From the NCBI GenBank assembly GCA_046349155.1, contig JAXMCW010000001.1:1674001-1738000 (forward strand): a stretch of DNA of 64,000 bases. The letters run 5' to 3'. This DNA is from Alsobacter sp046349155. GTDB lineage: Bacteria > Pseudomonadota > Alphaproteobacteria > Rhizobiales > Beijerinckiaceae. The notes below the pieces were generated by a model. That model made no database searches and was not told the origin of the DNA. It saw only the letters and a program-made list of their open reading frames with translations. The first letter of the stretch is position 1; the number at the start of each line of letters is the position of its first letter. The translations under genes were made by a program, and so were the position numbers. Positions 16,410-25,697 of this stretch are shown here, piece after piece.

Positions 16410-19235
16410 TCATGGCCCGTCGACCACGATGAACTCGATGCGCCGGTTCTTCGCCCGCCCCTCGTCGGTCTCGTTGGAGGCGACCGGCCGGCTCGCGCCG
16501 AAGCCTTCGGCGGTCAGCCCATCCGGCGCGATGCCGGCCCCGGCCAGGTAGTCCCGAACGGCAGCTGCGCGCCGGCGCGAAAGGTCCGCGTTGCCTTCGG
16601 CGGTGCCGGTCGAGTCGGTATGGCCTTCGATCCGGATGCGCTGGCCGGGACACTGCAGAACGGTGAAGGCGAGCGCATCGAGGACGGGTGTGGATGCGGG
16701 GTCGAGAGTCGCCTGGGAGGTCTCGAAGAGGATGGTGCCGCGCGCGAGTGTGCCGGCGAGCTGCTCCTGGCAGGCCTTGGGGTCGTAGCGGCCCGTCGCG
16801 GCGCGCACGCCGACGGCAAGCGTCGCGGTGAGGCCGCCGGGAAGCGACGCGAGAGCGGCCCTGATCTCGTCTGCCGCCCTGGCATAGAGTGCCTCGCCCT
16901 GCAGTTGCAGGCCCTGCGGCGTGATGGCCAGGGTCCCGGCGCCCATGCGCGCGAGCTGGGAGAGCGCCAGCGAGGCCAGCGCGCCGAAGTCCGGCGGCGC
17001 GCCGGGGCCGGGCTTCAGGTCGTCCACCACGGCGTCGGCGAAGAAGCGCCGCTTCGCCGTCTCGACGATCGCCTGGCGCGTCGCATCGTCCGGCACCGAT
17101 CCGGACAGGACGAGCCGACCGGCGTCAGGGTTTTTCTCGGCCTGGAAACGGAAGGCGGGCGGCGGCGCGGTCAAAGTGGACTGCACGGCGAACCCCTTCG
17201 GCAGGGCGGCCAGCGCGGCCTCGATCGCGGCCTTGTCCGCCTCGGTGGCCGCGCGTCCCTCCGCCTGCACGCTGGCGTCGTTCACGACGATGCGGCCCTG
17301 CTGCAGGCGGACGGCGTGCCGGACCAGCGTCGGCGCGGACGTCTCGAACCCGGCGGGAGCCCCGGAGGCATAGGCCAGGCGGTCCTCGACGGGCAATCCG
17401 GGCGCTGCGCCGGATGCGGCTGCGATCAGGGCGGCCCGGGCCTGCGGGGAGGGGACCGAACCCTCCAGGATCAGCCGGTCCGCGGCGCGCTCGGCTGACC
17501 AGCGCCAGGGCGTCGCGAGGGGCGCGACGAGGCCTGCGTCGCGCGCCGTCATTCCGCCGGGCGGATCGGGAAGCGAGGCCAGTGCCTGCTCGTAGTCCGA
17601 TGCTGTCGCGGCCTGGCCTTGCAGCGTGATGACGCCGTCGGCGACCGTGGCCGTTCCCTTGGTCAGGTGCGCGAGCCCTGCCAGCGCCTTCGCAAGGGCG
17701 GCGTCGTAGCCCATCGGAGCGCCGCTGCCATAGGCGAGCTTGTCCACCAGCGTGGCTCCCGGGAACAGCTGCGCCACCCGGGCGAGCACGGATGACTTGA
17801 GCTTGGGCGACGGCACGGCTCCGGCGAGCGTCAGGGTGGGTCCGTCTCGGTCGGCGGAGAAGCCGTAGGGCGTAACCGTCGGGGGCCGGACGTCCAGGGA
17901 CGCGACGGCCACGCCGGCGGGCAGCGACAGCGGCTTCTCGGCGAGGCGGGCGAAGCCTTCGGAGCTGGCGGCCTGGCCCTGGATCGCCAGGCGTGACCCG
18001 GACAGCGCGACGCTGCCCGAGGAGAGATCCGCCAGGGCCTTCAGGCCCGCAGCGGTCGCCGCCGAAAAGGCCGCGGGCGCGCCGCGGGCAAAGGTCGTGT
18101 CGTCGCGCAGCTTGATGCCCGGCAGCGCCGTCGCCAGAGCCTCGCCGAGCGCTTTCCTGGCCGTGGCCGAGGGGACGCTCCCGCTGATCACGACGCCATC
18201 CGCCGTGCGGGCGGCCTGCCAGAGGAAGGGCCGGGCGAGGGGAGGGGCAATCTCCGCCGCCACGGTCAGTCCGGCGGGAGGCGTTTCGAGGGCGCCCATG
18301 GCCGCCACGTAGGCTTGCGACGTCGGCGCTTCCCCCACGATCTGGAGACGCGCGTCGGACAGCGTCGCCGAACCCTGCGCCAGTTGCGTGAGGATTCCGG
18401 CCGCGAGCTGGACCGCAGGCCCGAACGCGTCGGCGGAGCCGCGCGCATAGGTCGTCCGGTCCGCCACCGTGGCGTCAGGCGCAGCCTTGCGCAGCAGGGC
18501 GAACAGGCTCGCCTTGGCCTGCGGCGTCGGCAGGTGGCCGGTCACCGTGAAAGCCTGCCCGCGCCGCTCGATCGCAAGATCGTAGGGCTTCGCCACGGGC
18601 GGGAGGACGGCGACGGTGCCGCTCTTCAGTCCGGTCGGCAAGGCGTCGAAAGCCGACGCGACCGCCGCGAATGCCTCGGAGCTGGGAGCCTCTCCGGAGA
18701 GCGAGAGCGTGCCATCGGCCAGTTGCGCCTTGCCCTTGCGCAGGTTCTTCAACTGGGCGATTGCGAAGCCCGCGGCGCCGGCGAAACCGGGTGGCGCTCC
18801 GACAGCGTAGACGGTGGCATCCTGCACTTCGGCGCCCGGAATGGCGGACGCCGCGCCGGCGAGCGTCGCCCTTGCCTGAGGGGAGGGGACGGACCCCTCG
18901 AGGGTCAGCTTCGCGCCGTCGCGCGTCGCCGACCATAAATAGGGCTTCGCGGTCGGCACCGACGCGAGCTGGTCCGACACGAGGCGGACGCCGCTCACGG
19001 CATCGACCGCGGAGCGGGCCGCGCCACGGGCCTCGGGCTCGAAGGTGCGGCCGGAGAGCGTCACGTCGCGCCCGGCCGTGGCCGTCGCGGGAGCGTCGAG
19101 CGTGATGCCCGCGAGCGCCTGGGCGCTGCGCGCGGCGACGTCGCGCTCCACATGACCGGTGCGCGTGACGATGACGGCGAGCCAGACCAAGCCAACAGGG
19201 ATGAGCCCGGGCCACCAGCGGTTGGGACGGATCAT
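16410..19235 (-). CDS. OmpA-family protein with six tandem BON-like modules
   Basis: A 941-residue envelope protein with one N-terminal membrane anchor or signal (residues 10-25). It then has six copies of a ~130-residue module, each opening with a P-[FYW]-x-[FW]-x-A stretch, a G-S-V-P-S-P-x-A-R-like turn, a D-x-x-x-YA-x-G-AP-x-G/F signature and an L-x-GxA-x-SSE second half. The C-terminal OmpA domain binds peptidoglycan (LFETSQATLDP, EGHTDSTG, NRRIEF). The fold resembles the BON repeats of mycobacterial ArfA/OmpATb. It is co-directional with the HhH membrane protein. It probably spans from the inner membrane into the wall; ligand binding by the modules is not established. Confidence 0.88.
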   Translation of the reverse strand: MIRPNRWWPGLIPVGLVWLAVIVTRTGHVERDVAARSAQALAGITLDAPATATAGRDVTLSGRTFEPEARGAARSAVDAVSGVRLVSDQLASVPTAKPYLWSATRDGAKLTLEGSVPSPQARATLAGAASAIPGAEVQDATVYAVGAPPGFAGAAGFAIAQLKNLRKGKAQLADGTLSLSGEAPSSEAFAAVASAFDALPTGLKSGTVAVLPPVAKPYDLAIERRGQAFTVTGHLPTPQAKASLFALLRKAAPDATVADRTTYARGSADAFGPAVQLAAGILTQLAQGSATLSDARLQIVGEAPTSQAYVAAMGALETPPAGLTVAAEIAPPLARPFLWQAARTADGVVISGSVPSATARKALGEALATALPGIKLRDDTTFARGAPAAFSAATAAGLKALADLSSGSVALSGSRLAIQGQAASSEGFARLAEKPLSLPAGVAVASLDVRPPTVTPYGFSADRDGPTLTLAGAVPSPKLKSSVLARVAQLFPGATLVDKLAYGSGAPMGYDAALAKALAGLAHLTKGTATVADGVITLQGQAATASDYEQALASLPDPPGGMTARDAGLVAPLATPWRWSAERAADRLILEGSVPSPQARAALIAAASGAAPGLPVEDRLAYASGAPAGFETSAPTLVRHAVRLQQGRIVVNDASVQAEGRAATEADKAAIEAALAALPKGFAVQSTLTAPPPAFRFQAEKNPDAGRLVLSGSVPDDATRQAIVETAKRRFFADAVVDDLKPGPGAPPDFGALASLALSQLARMGAGTLAITPQGLQLQGEALYARAADEIRAALASLPGGLTATLAVGVRAATGRYDPKACQEQLAGTLARGTILFETSQATLDPASTPVLDALAFTVLQCPGQRIRIEGHTDSTGTAEGNADLSRRRAAAVRDYLAGAGIAPDGLTAEGFGASRPVASNETDEGRAKNRRIEFIVVDGP

Positions 19236-19356
19236 GTGACGCCTCCGCTTAAGCCGTCTGATAAGTCAGCTGAATCGAAGCGAGCCTGTCAACGCGTAAC
19301 ACGCGGCCGGCCTCACGTTTGCGAGAGGCCCGCTCTCCGCGGCCGGGCGCGCCTGC

Positions 19357-20181
19357 TCAGTCGAACAGACGCTTCCAGGTCGAACCCCCGGCATTCGCTT
19401 CGGAATAGCGGCGTCCCCAGATCATGCCGCCGTCGATGACCATGTCTTCGCCGTTGATGAAGCCGGATTCGTCGCTGGCCAGGAACAGCGCGGCGGAGGC
19501 GATGTCGTCGGTCAGTCCTGCTCGCGGGATCGCCTGCAAGGTGGCGATGCGATCCTTTACCTTCTCGGCCGTGGCGTCCGCCTTGTCCGAGGACATGCCG
19601 AGGCTCTTGGCGAAGATGCCTGTCGCGATCGCGCCCGGGGAAATGCAGTTCACGCGGATGCCGTCCTCGCCGAGCTCCATGGCCGCGCAGCGCGTCATGT
19701 GGATCACGCCGGCCTTGGCCACGCTGTAGGCGATGGTCGCGGAATAGCCCGCGCGGTGCCCGGCCACCGAGCCGACATTGACAATGCTGCCGCTGCGTTG
19801 CGCACGCATGGCCGGCGCTGCGTGCTTGATGTGGGCGAGCGCGCCGAGGATGTGAAGATCGAGCATGCCCCGGAAGTCGGCGAGGTCGATCGCCTCGAGG
19901 CGCGATGAGAGGGCGGGGCCCCCCGCGTTGTTCACGAGGATGTCGAGGCGCCCATGCGCATCGAGCGCGGCCTGGACGGAGGCCCGGCAGTCGTCCTCGC
20001 GCGTCACGTCCGCCCGCACGAAGCGCGCGGACGTCGCCTCGGCGACCGCGCGGCCCTCGCTCTCGCGGCGGCCGCTGAACACGACCTGCGCGCCCTCACG
20101 AACGTAGAATTCGACGATCCTGCGCCCGATGCCGCTCGTGCCGCCCGTAACCAGAGCCACCTTGCCTGCGAGCCTACCCAT
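19357..20181 (-). CDS. Short-chain dehydrogenase/reductase (SDR)
   Basis: A 274-residue classical SDR. It shows the cofactor motif TGGTSGIG (13-20), the NNAG structural motif, the catalytic Ser in NVGSVAG and the YSVAK active-site Tyr/Lys, plus the PG motif after strand six. An Arg pair after strand two (SGRRES) suggests a preference for NADP(H). The C-terminus is about 20 residues longer than usual. The gene stands alone between the OmpA gene and the GH5 gene. The substrate cannot be read from the sequence. Confidence 0.93.
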   Translation of the reverse strand: MGRLAGKVALVTGGTSGIGRRIVEFYVREGAQVVFSGRRESEGRAVAEATSARFVRADVTREDDCRASVQAALDAHGRLDILVNNAGGPALSSRLEAIDLADFRGMLDLHILGALAHIKHAAPAMRAQRSGSIVNVGSVAGHRAGYSATIAYSVAKAGVIHMTRCAAMELGEDGIRVNCISPGAIATGIFAKSLGMSSDKADATAEKVKDRIATLQAIPRAGLTDDIASAALFLASDESGFINGEDMVIDGGMIWGRRYSEANAGGSTWKRLFD

Positions 20182-20427
20182 CCTGCCGTCCTCCCCTGTC
20201 CGGCCCTGCGGCCGATTGGAGGGAAGGCTAGCACGCCGGGGCAGGGGAGGAAGGGCGGCGCAGCGGGAAGCGGACCCGCGTTCCGCAAGGAGGCGGGCAA
20301 GGCCCGAAAGAGGCCCGAAGACAGCCGTCGCCGGGGGTGCCGCGCCGAACGGACGATCCGGGCGGCCGGACTGCCCCGCGTCCCCGCCTGGCCAAGGGAA
20401 GGACCCGGCGTTCGCGCCGGGCCGCCG

Positions 20428-21489
20428 TCAGACCAGGATGTCGGCGTAGTGAGCCACCACGCCCATCTGCGCTGCGTCATGTCCGTTCTGCGGCTCGATG
20501 GAGAACATGTAGTTGCCCCACCAAGGGCCGCCGGCCCAATAGGTCGCGCCCTGCCAGACATCCTGGTGCTGGGTCATGTAGTTCAGCATGTTGTCCAGGG
20601 CGGCGATGCTGGTGCTGTCCGACCCGACGCCGAACTCGCCCAGGAACAGCTTGTTATGGGTCGTGGTCGCCCAGTCTGTGATGGCCTTCAGACGGTCCGC
20701 GCCGATCGTGGTGGAGGCGACGGCCGTCGACGTTCCCGAACCGTCCCCGTCGAGGTATTGATGTACCTCGAAGGCGAAGTTCTTGTTGGGGTCCTTCACG
20801 CCCTGGCCGATCACCGTGTCGTTGTCCGACGAAACCCAGGTCCACGCGCCGTCCCAGTAGGTGCCAGGTACGAGGATCGTCTGGCTCGTCGCCCCCGCGC
20901 CGCGGATGTTGGCGATGGCGTCGTTCACGCTCGGCAGCCAGGCCGTCGCCGTCTGGTCATGGGGCTCGTTCATCAGACCGAACATGACCTTGCTGTTGCC
21001 GGCATAGTGGCCGGCGAACTTGCCCCAGAAGTCCGAGAAGGAGGAGGTGGGCGTCTGGGCCGAGCCGACCTGCGCCCCGAACCCGTAGCCATAATTGTGC
21101 ATGTCGAGGTCGACGAGCATGCCCTTGCTGGTGGCGTAGTTCACCACATCGTCGAGACGCGCGAGTTCCGTGGAATCGAGCGCGCCCTTCTGGGCTTTCT
21201 GCACGCGCTCCCAGAGGAAGGGAACGCGGATCACGTCCATGCCCTTGGCGGCGTAGTAGTCGATCTCCGCATGGCTGGGATAGATGTAGCCGTACCCGTA
21301 CGCCTGTCCCAGCTGCCCGAATTCGCCGCCCGCAATGTTGACGCCGATCTTCATGTGGCCCGTCGTTGCCGCCGCGGTCGTCGTCGTGGTCGTCGTCGTT
21401 GTGGTGACGGGAGCCGTAGGCGTGCTCGTGTCGGTGGTCGTCGTCGTGCCCGTTCCGGTGCTGGTCTTGAAGTGACGTCCGCGCGGCAA
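20428..21489 (-). CDS. GH5-family glycoside hydrolase (cellulase-like) with Thr-rich N-terminus
   Basis: A 353-residue glycosidase. I place the start at TTG 21489 because a perfect AGGAGG lies 7 bases before it; ATGs at 21510 and 21519 have none. Residues 9-45 are a Thr-rich low-complexity tract. The catalytic domain (from GVNIAGGEFG) shows the acid/base Glu in LMNEPHD and the nucleophile Glu in FLGEFGV, plus RVPFLWERV and HQYLDGDGSG. These fit clan GH-A family 5 and a beta-glucan substrate. No signal peptide is visible, which is odd for this enzyme class; export by a type I system is possible but unproven. Confidence 0.9.
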   Translation of the reverse strand: MPRGRHFKTSTGTGTTTTTDTSTPTAPVTTTTTTTTTTAAATTGHMKIGVNIAGGEFGQLGQAYGYGYIYPSHAEIDYYAAKGMDVIRVPFLWERVQKAQKGALDSTELARLDDVVNYATSKGMLVDLDMHNYGYGFGAQVGSAQTPTSSFSDFWGKFAGHYAGNSKVMFGLMNEPHDQTATAWLPSVNDAIANIRGAGATSQTILVPGTYWDGAWTWVSSDNDTVIGQGVKDPNKNFAFEVHQYLDGDGSGTSTAVASTTIGADRLKAITDWATTTHNKLFLGEFGVGSDSTSIAALDNMLNYMTQHQDVWQGATYWAGGPWWGNYMFSIEPQNGHDAAQMGVVAHYADILV

Positions 21490-21836
21490 GGTAGCACCTC
21501 CTGATTGCATAAAGATCATGGTTAATAAGTTTGGTTAATTCGACGGTCTTGGTCTGATGTGGCGCAAGCGTGAAACGATCGTGGCGACTTTGCGGCAACG
21601 CCTGCGTTTGCGGGATTTTTGCGAGTGATGTCGAGATCAGGGCGCCAACCTGACAGGACGCTGAACGCCGTTGTCAGGTAGAATGACGATTGAGGTACAA
21701 AGAACCATGGAGAGGACAACTCTCCCATGGTCTTTGTGGACTTTGAAAAACACACTCATTTCAAAGTCTAGGGTTGCGTCACCCTTCTGTCCGCTTCCGG
21801 AATCCCTAAAACAGGATAAAGCCCGGAAGGCGAGCG
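21490..21836. other. 347-bp intergenic region with a strong inverted repeat
   Basis: AT-richer than its surroundings, with no credible gene. It holds the upstream region of GH5, with GGTTAAT repeated at 13-bp spacing (near 21521 and 21534), and the long inverted repeat at 21697-21737. Confidence 0.5.
21697..21737. repeat. Near-perfect 41-bp inverted repeat
   Basis: ACAAAGAACCATGGAGAG pairs with CTCTCCCATGGTCTTTGT across a 5-base centre, broken only by a one-base offset in each arm. No T-run follows, and it is 100 bp past the stop of the minus-strand MGLF gene. It could be an operator, a processing site or the trace of a small inserted element. Confidence 0.6.
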
Positions 21837-22349
21837 TCAGGTCACGACCGGGAAACGGGCGGCCAGTTCAGGGTGCTCGGTGCGCCAGTAATTGTCGGCG
21901 ACCTTGAGATCGTGGGCGGCATCCACCAGGAGCTCGAGGCCCGCCATGACCAGGTCCTTCGTGCGCTCCTCGATGTGCTGGTCGAGGAACTGGGCAAATG
22001 CCGCTCCGAGCCCGTTTTCGACGCTGAAGGCATGAAGCTTCTGCGTGTCCTGCAGGGCCTTGGCCTTCACGTCCGCGCGCAATTGGTGCGTCCGCTTCAC
22101 GAACTCGGCGTCCAGCGCCCGCGCCCTCTGCAGCGGCGGCATGGCCGATTGCTCTCCGGCCGTCTCGATCCCGTGCCGCAACTCCGCGATGAGCCGATCG
22201 GCCGGTCCCTGGAAGGCGCTGTTCACGTAGCGCCCGACGGCCTGCCCGAGGAGGGTGCGTGCGATCTCGGGAGCTTCGAGCGACTCGCCGCCTGCCTTCG
22301 GGTCCGCCTTGGCGGAACCTTTCGAGGAGAAACGCGAGAAAAGCCCCAT
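21837..22349 (-). CDS. Conserved hypothetical helical protein
   Basis: A 170-residue soluble protein, starting at ATG 22349 (MGLFSRFSSKG). The frame is open upstream but reads as Arg/Ser-rich shadow. After a Lys/Gly/Ser linker the protein is almost all helix, with many Ala, Glu and Lys residues and few aromatics; it has no Cys and no membrane segment. I do not recognise a domain. It is monocistronic by position. The basic N-terminus with Phe and Leu could form a weak membrane-binding helix, but this is speculation. Confidence 0.7.
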   Translation of the reverse strand: MGLFSRFSSKGSAKADPKAGGESLEAPEIARTLLGQAVGRYVNSAFQGPADRLIAELRHGIETAGEQSAMPPLQRARALDAEFVKRTHQLRADVKAKALQDTQKLHAFSVENGLGAAFAQFLDQHIEERTKDLVMAGLELLVDAAHDLKVADNYWRTEHPELAARFPVVT

Positions 22350-22810
22350 CGGTGCTCCGTTGCTCGCCCTGGCGCCAACTGGCTCGAACCATAGCACGCA
22401 ACGGTATGGGAAAGTGAAATCAGCCCTTTGCGCGTGACCGGACACTCGTCGCGCACCGCCGCCCGCGCCCGCGACGCTCGATCCCCTGGAGGCTGATCTG
22501 TCCTGCCGATCGAGAGTCCCGTGCTCTGGCCGAGGGTTGGAGGTGGTCCTTGAGATTTCAAATGATGACCGCGACGGATCGAGGCAGGAACGGGGTTCCC
22601 TTGTGCACTGCAAAATGCGACCGTCCCGTTAACCATGGGATCAATTGCTTGGCTCCTTAGCTCGCGGGAATTGCGCTTCCGGCGCAGACTGGATCTACCC
22701 GGTGTGAGGTCTCCGGCGCGAGCCATCCTGCGGTCTGCCGAGCGGATGAGATCGATGGCCATGAAATCGCCATCGAGGCATCACACCGAGCGTGAGGAGC
22801 GAAAACGGGA
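22350..22810. other. 461-bp divergent intergenic region
   Basis: It lies between the minus-strand helical protein and the plus-strand phosphoesterase. No gene is convincing. An 8-bp-arm inverted repeat TCGATGGC/GCCATCGA (22752-22776, 9-base loop) sits 35 bp upstream of the phosphoesterase start and could act in its mRNA leader. Confidence 0.45.
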
Positions 22811-24244
22811 ATGGTGATGCGGCAAGGCGTGGTGCGCGTACTCGTCGCCCTGGCGGCGGGGTTCTCGGCATGCGCGGGGGCCCTGGCGGGCGAGGATTAT
22901 CGCTGGGTCCAGTACGTTCCGGGCGGACTCGAGGTTCGCGCGATCACCGACAAGGTGGCCTGCCCGTCTCTCACGCTGGACGGGGCGCCGATGCCGATGT
23001 CCGTACGCTCGCCGCCGAGCGAGGCCTACCCGGTCACCGTCTGCGCGGCCCGGGTGCCGCTCGGGACGCACCGCGCGTTCCTGGACGGCGTGCCTCTCGC
23101 CCTGCCGGCGCTCGAGCCGAAGAAAATCCTGCTGATCGGCGATACGGGCTGCGAAGTGAAGGGCGAGAAGGCGCAGGCCTGCAACGATGTCTCGCAATGG
23201 CCCTTCAGGGTGGGCGCCGACGTCAGCGCCACGCTGAAGCCCGACCTCGTGCTGCATGTCGGCGATTTCCACTATCGCGAAACGCCGTGCCCCTCTGATG
23301 CTGCAGGTTGCACCGGATCGCCCCATGGCGACACCTGGAGCGCCTGGCGCGCGGATTTCTTCGCCCCGGCGGAGCTTCTGCTCAATGCCGCGCCCTGGAT
23401 CTTCGTCCGTGGCCACCATGAGGAATGCGACAAGGGCGGCACGGGCTGGGCGCGGACCATCGACCCCTATCCGATGACCGGCAGGGCGGGGTGCATGGGC
23501 CCGGCTAAGCCCTTCGTCGTGCGCCTGGCCGGCCTCAGCATCGTCGTGGTCGACACGTCGACGGTCGACGAGAGCCAGCCCAATGACAAGCAGATCGCGT
23601 TCTTCCGCGATCAGTTCTCGTCGCTGTCCCGGCTGGCGCCCGCGGGACCCGTCTGGATTGCGACGCACCGCCCCCTCTGGTCGACCGACGGCTCGGTCAA
23701 TCGGGAGCGCTCGGGAGGGGACAGCCCGACCCTGCAGGCCGCGGCCCTGGGAGCGATCCCGGCCAATGTGCAGGCCATCATCTCCGGCCATCAGCACAAG
23801 TTCGAAGTCGACGCCTATGTGCAGGATCTCCCGTTGCAGATCGTGGCAGGCCATGGCGGGGACACGCTCTCCTCCTCCGCGCCTCGGGATCCGGCGGGCC
23901 TGACGGTCGGCGGCGTGACCGTGAAGTCCGGCTTCGCCAAGCCCAACACGTTCGGCTTCGCCATGCTCGAGCGTGACGAGGTGGGAGGCGACTGGACTGT
24001 CACGGACTACGACGTGAAAGGCCATCCGCTCGGCCGATGCCGCCTTTCGGGACGATCCGCCAGTTGCGAGGATCTCTCGACCGAGAAAGGTCAGCGCGTC
24101 AGGGTGGGCGACGCCTTCCCGGACGTCCTGGCCGTGACGCCGGGACTGCGAGAGACCACGAACGCCATCGCGCCCGCCCCCGCCCCGGCAGTCAAGTGCG
24201 GACCGAACGGCAAGCTCCCCAACGGGAAGCGCTGCAAGAAATAG
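22811..24244 (+). CDS. Exported metallophosphoesterase
   Basis: A 477-residue protein with a signal peptide (residues 1-27, ALAG). The dinuclear-metal motifs of calcineurin-like phosphoesterases appear in order: GDTG, then GDFHY, then GHHEE in place of the common GNHE, ATHRP and GHQH. The Asn-to-His change at the third motif is unusual, since that Asn normally ligates the second metal. Several Cys residues fit a periplasmic location. The tail ends in a basic Cys-containing segment (CGPNGKLPNGKRCKK). ATG 22817 is an equally possible start. The substrate is unknown; the neighbours give no hint. Confidence 0.88.
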   Translation: MVMRQGVVRVLVALAAGFSACAGALAGEDYRWVQYVPGGLEVRAITDKVACPSLTLDGAPMPMSVRSPPSEAYPVTVCAARVPLGTHRAFLDGVPLALPALEPKKILLIGDTGCEVKGEKAQACNDVSQWPFRVGADVSATLKPDLVLHVGDFHYRETPCPSDAAGCTGSPHGDTWSAWRADFFAPAELLLNAAPWIFVRGHHEECDKGGTGWARTIDPYPMTGRAGCMGPAKPFVVRLAGLSIVVVDTSTVDESQPNDKQIAFFRDQFSSLSRLAPAGPVWIATHRPLWSTDGSVNRERSGGDSPTLQAAALGAIPANVQAIISGHQHKFEVDAYVQDLPLQIVAGHGGDTLSSSAPRDPAGLTVGGVTVKSGFAKPNTFGFAMLERDEVGGDWTVTDYDVKGHPLGRCRLSGRSASCEDLSTEKGQRVRVGDAFPDVLAVTPGLRETTNAIAPAPAPAVKCGPNGKLPNGKRCKK

Positions 24245-24331
24245 CCGGGCGGACCCTCGGCGAAGGAGCCGGCCGAGCCGTTCGGCTGCGGAAGGTCGTA
24301 GCCGCCATGTCCTCCGGCGTGCAGGGCGGCG

Positions 24332-25426
24332 TCAGCGCGGGCTCGTGGGGCGTTCCCCGCCCGCTGCAGTCTGGAAGGCCCGGAACCGTCGCAGGAGCGG
24401 CTCTGGCAGACGGCCATCCAGGCCGAGCATGTCCGAGAGGCCCAGTCGCGATAGGGCGAGGGCGCAGGCCAGCGAGCCGTAGACCCCGAGCAGCGTTCCC
24501 AGGGGAAGCTGGAAGGCGGCGGAATCGCGCAGCCCGAGGAGGCCTGCCAGGCGCGGGATGACGGGCAGCACCAGGACATGGATGAGGTAGATCGACAGGG
24601 AGTTGCGGCCCAGCCAGGCGAAGTGATCGCCCGCGGCGCGCCCAACCAGGGGGCGCGACGCCCGGAACACGAGCCCGATCCCCAGCATCGATAGCGGCAC
24701 GGTGACGAAAGAGACCGGTCGGCCGCCCGTCGCCGTGACGACGAGGCTTCCGCCGACGAGAAGCGCTCCCGCAGCCGCGGCCATGGTCGGGCGCGCCCAC
24801 CGGGGCTGCCACGGCCACGGCAACGCTCCCGCGCCCATCGCAAGGCCCGCGAAGAAGTAGGGCGCATGGAAGGCCGTGTCGGCGAGAATTCGAATGCCAG
24901 GGTTGCGCAACGCCGTCGCCAGCCCGTCCACCAGCAGCGACAGCGCGAGAGCCAGCATGGGCGTGTGCCGAGCCAGGGGGGCCAGGGCCTGAACGATGAT
25001 GAGCGCGTAGAGGAACCACAGGGTTCCGATGGGCGCGTAGCCGATGCGTATCAGGTCCTGGAAGGTCGACGGCGTGTTGACGGTCCCCACCATCGACAGG
25101 AGGACCTTGGCCAGCACGGTGATGAGCGACCAGACGACGTAGAGATAGGCCAGGGACCACAGCTTGAGGAGCGTCTTCTCACTCGGCACGGGGCGTGCGG
25201 CGAGGAACCCCGAGATCAGAAAGAAGACGGGCATGTGGAACGTGTAGATCAGCACGTCCACGAATTGCAGCCAGGGCGTGTCCGGGTTGATCATTCCCCG
25301 CGCGATGTGGCCGTAGACAACGAGGATGATGCATAACCCCTTGGCGATATCCAGGATCTCGAAGCGCTGCGGCGGCCCCTCTCGGACGGCGCCCGGACCC
25401 TGGCCGGTAGAGCGAACTTCGGACAT
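24332..25426 (-). CDS. Acyltransferase 3 family membrane protein
   Basis: A 364-residue integral membrane protein with about ten hydrophobic segments. It has the family's N-terminal signature (LDIAKGLCIILVVYGH, with the catalytic-type His after VVYG) and a conserved FFLISGF motif in the third segment. Such proteins transfer O-acetyl or similar groups to sugars of exopolysaccharide, LPS or other envelope glycans from the cytoplasmic side. The NSLSIYLIH segment near the C-terminus is typical. It is convergent with the phosphoesterase gene. The acceptor is unknown. Confidence 0.9.
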   Translation of the reverse strand: MSEVRSTGQGPGAVREGPPQRFEILDIAKGLCIILVVYGHIARGMINPDTPWLQFVDVLIYTFHMPVFFLISGFLAARPVPSEKTLLKLWSLAYLYVVWSLITVLAKVLLSMVGTVNTPSTFQDLIRIGYAPIGTLWFLYALIIVQALAPLARHTPMLALALSLLVDGLATALRNPGIRILADTAFHAPYFFAGLAMGAGALPWPWQPRWARPTMAAAAGALLVGGSLVVTATGGRPVSFVTVPLSMLGIGLVFRASRPLVGRAAGDHFAWLGRNSLSIYLIHVLVLPVIPRLAGLLGLRDSAAFQLPLGTLLGVYGSLACALALSRLGLSDMLGLDGRLPEPLLRRFRAFQTAAGGERPTSPR

Positions 25427-25595
25427 GACGCCTCGAACGGTGACCCAAGGGGCGAGCGTGACCCTCGCCGATGACGGACTTTACGGTTCGTGAATGGAAT
25501 GCGGGCGCACGCGATGCGAGGTTGCAGCTTCGGGGGTGGGCGAGGCGCGATCAAGCCCGGCCCGCCCGGTTTTCGCCGTAAAGTTGCAAACGCAG

Positions 25596-25613
25596 TGTGA
25601 CACGTTTCTCACA
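25596..25613 (+). promoter_or_regulatory. TGTGA-N8-TCACA inverted repeat
   Basis: An inverted repeat with an 8-base centre, 85 bp upstream of the 99-residue gene. The half-sites equal the Crp core but the spacing is two bases too wide for the sites at 3737, 5845 and 7037, so it may belong to another regulator. Confidence 0.3.
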
Positions 25614-25697
25614 GACCGACCCGGACTCTGCTCTTATGGTACGTGGAGCATACGTCGCAACCGCTCTCGTCGAGGGCGTGACTAGCACGGTGAACGG

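Noticed and set aside
25596..25613. Fourth site of the Crp-like regulon
   Set aside because: The half-sites match but the spacer is 8 bases instead of 6, and the gene it precedes is unrelated to the secretion genes.
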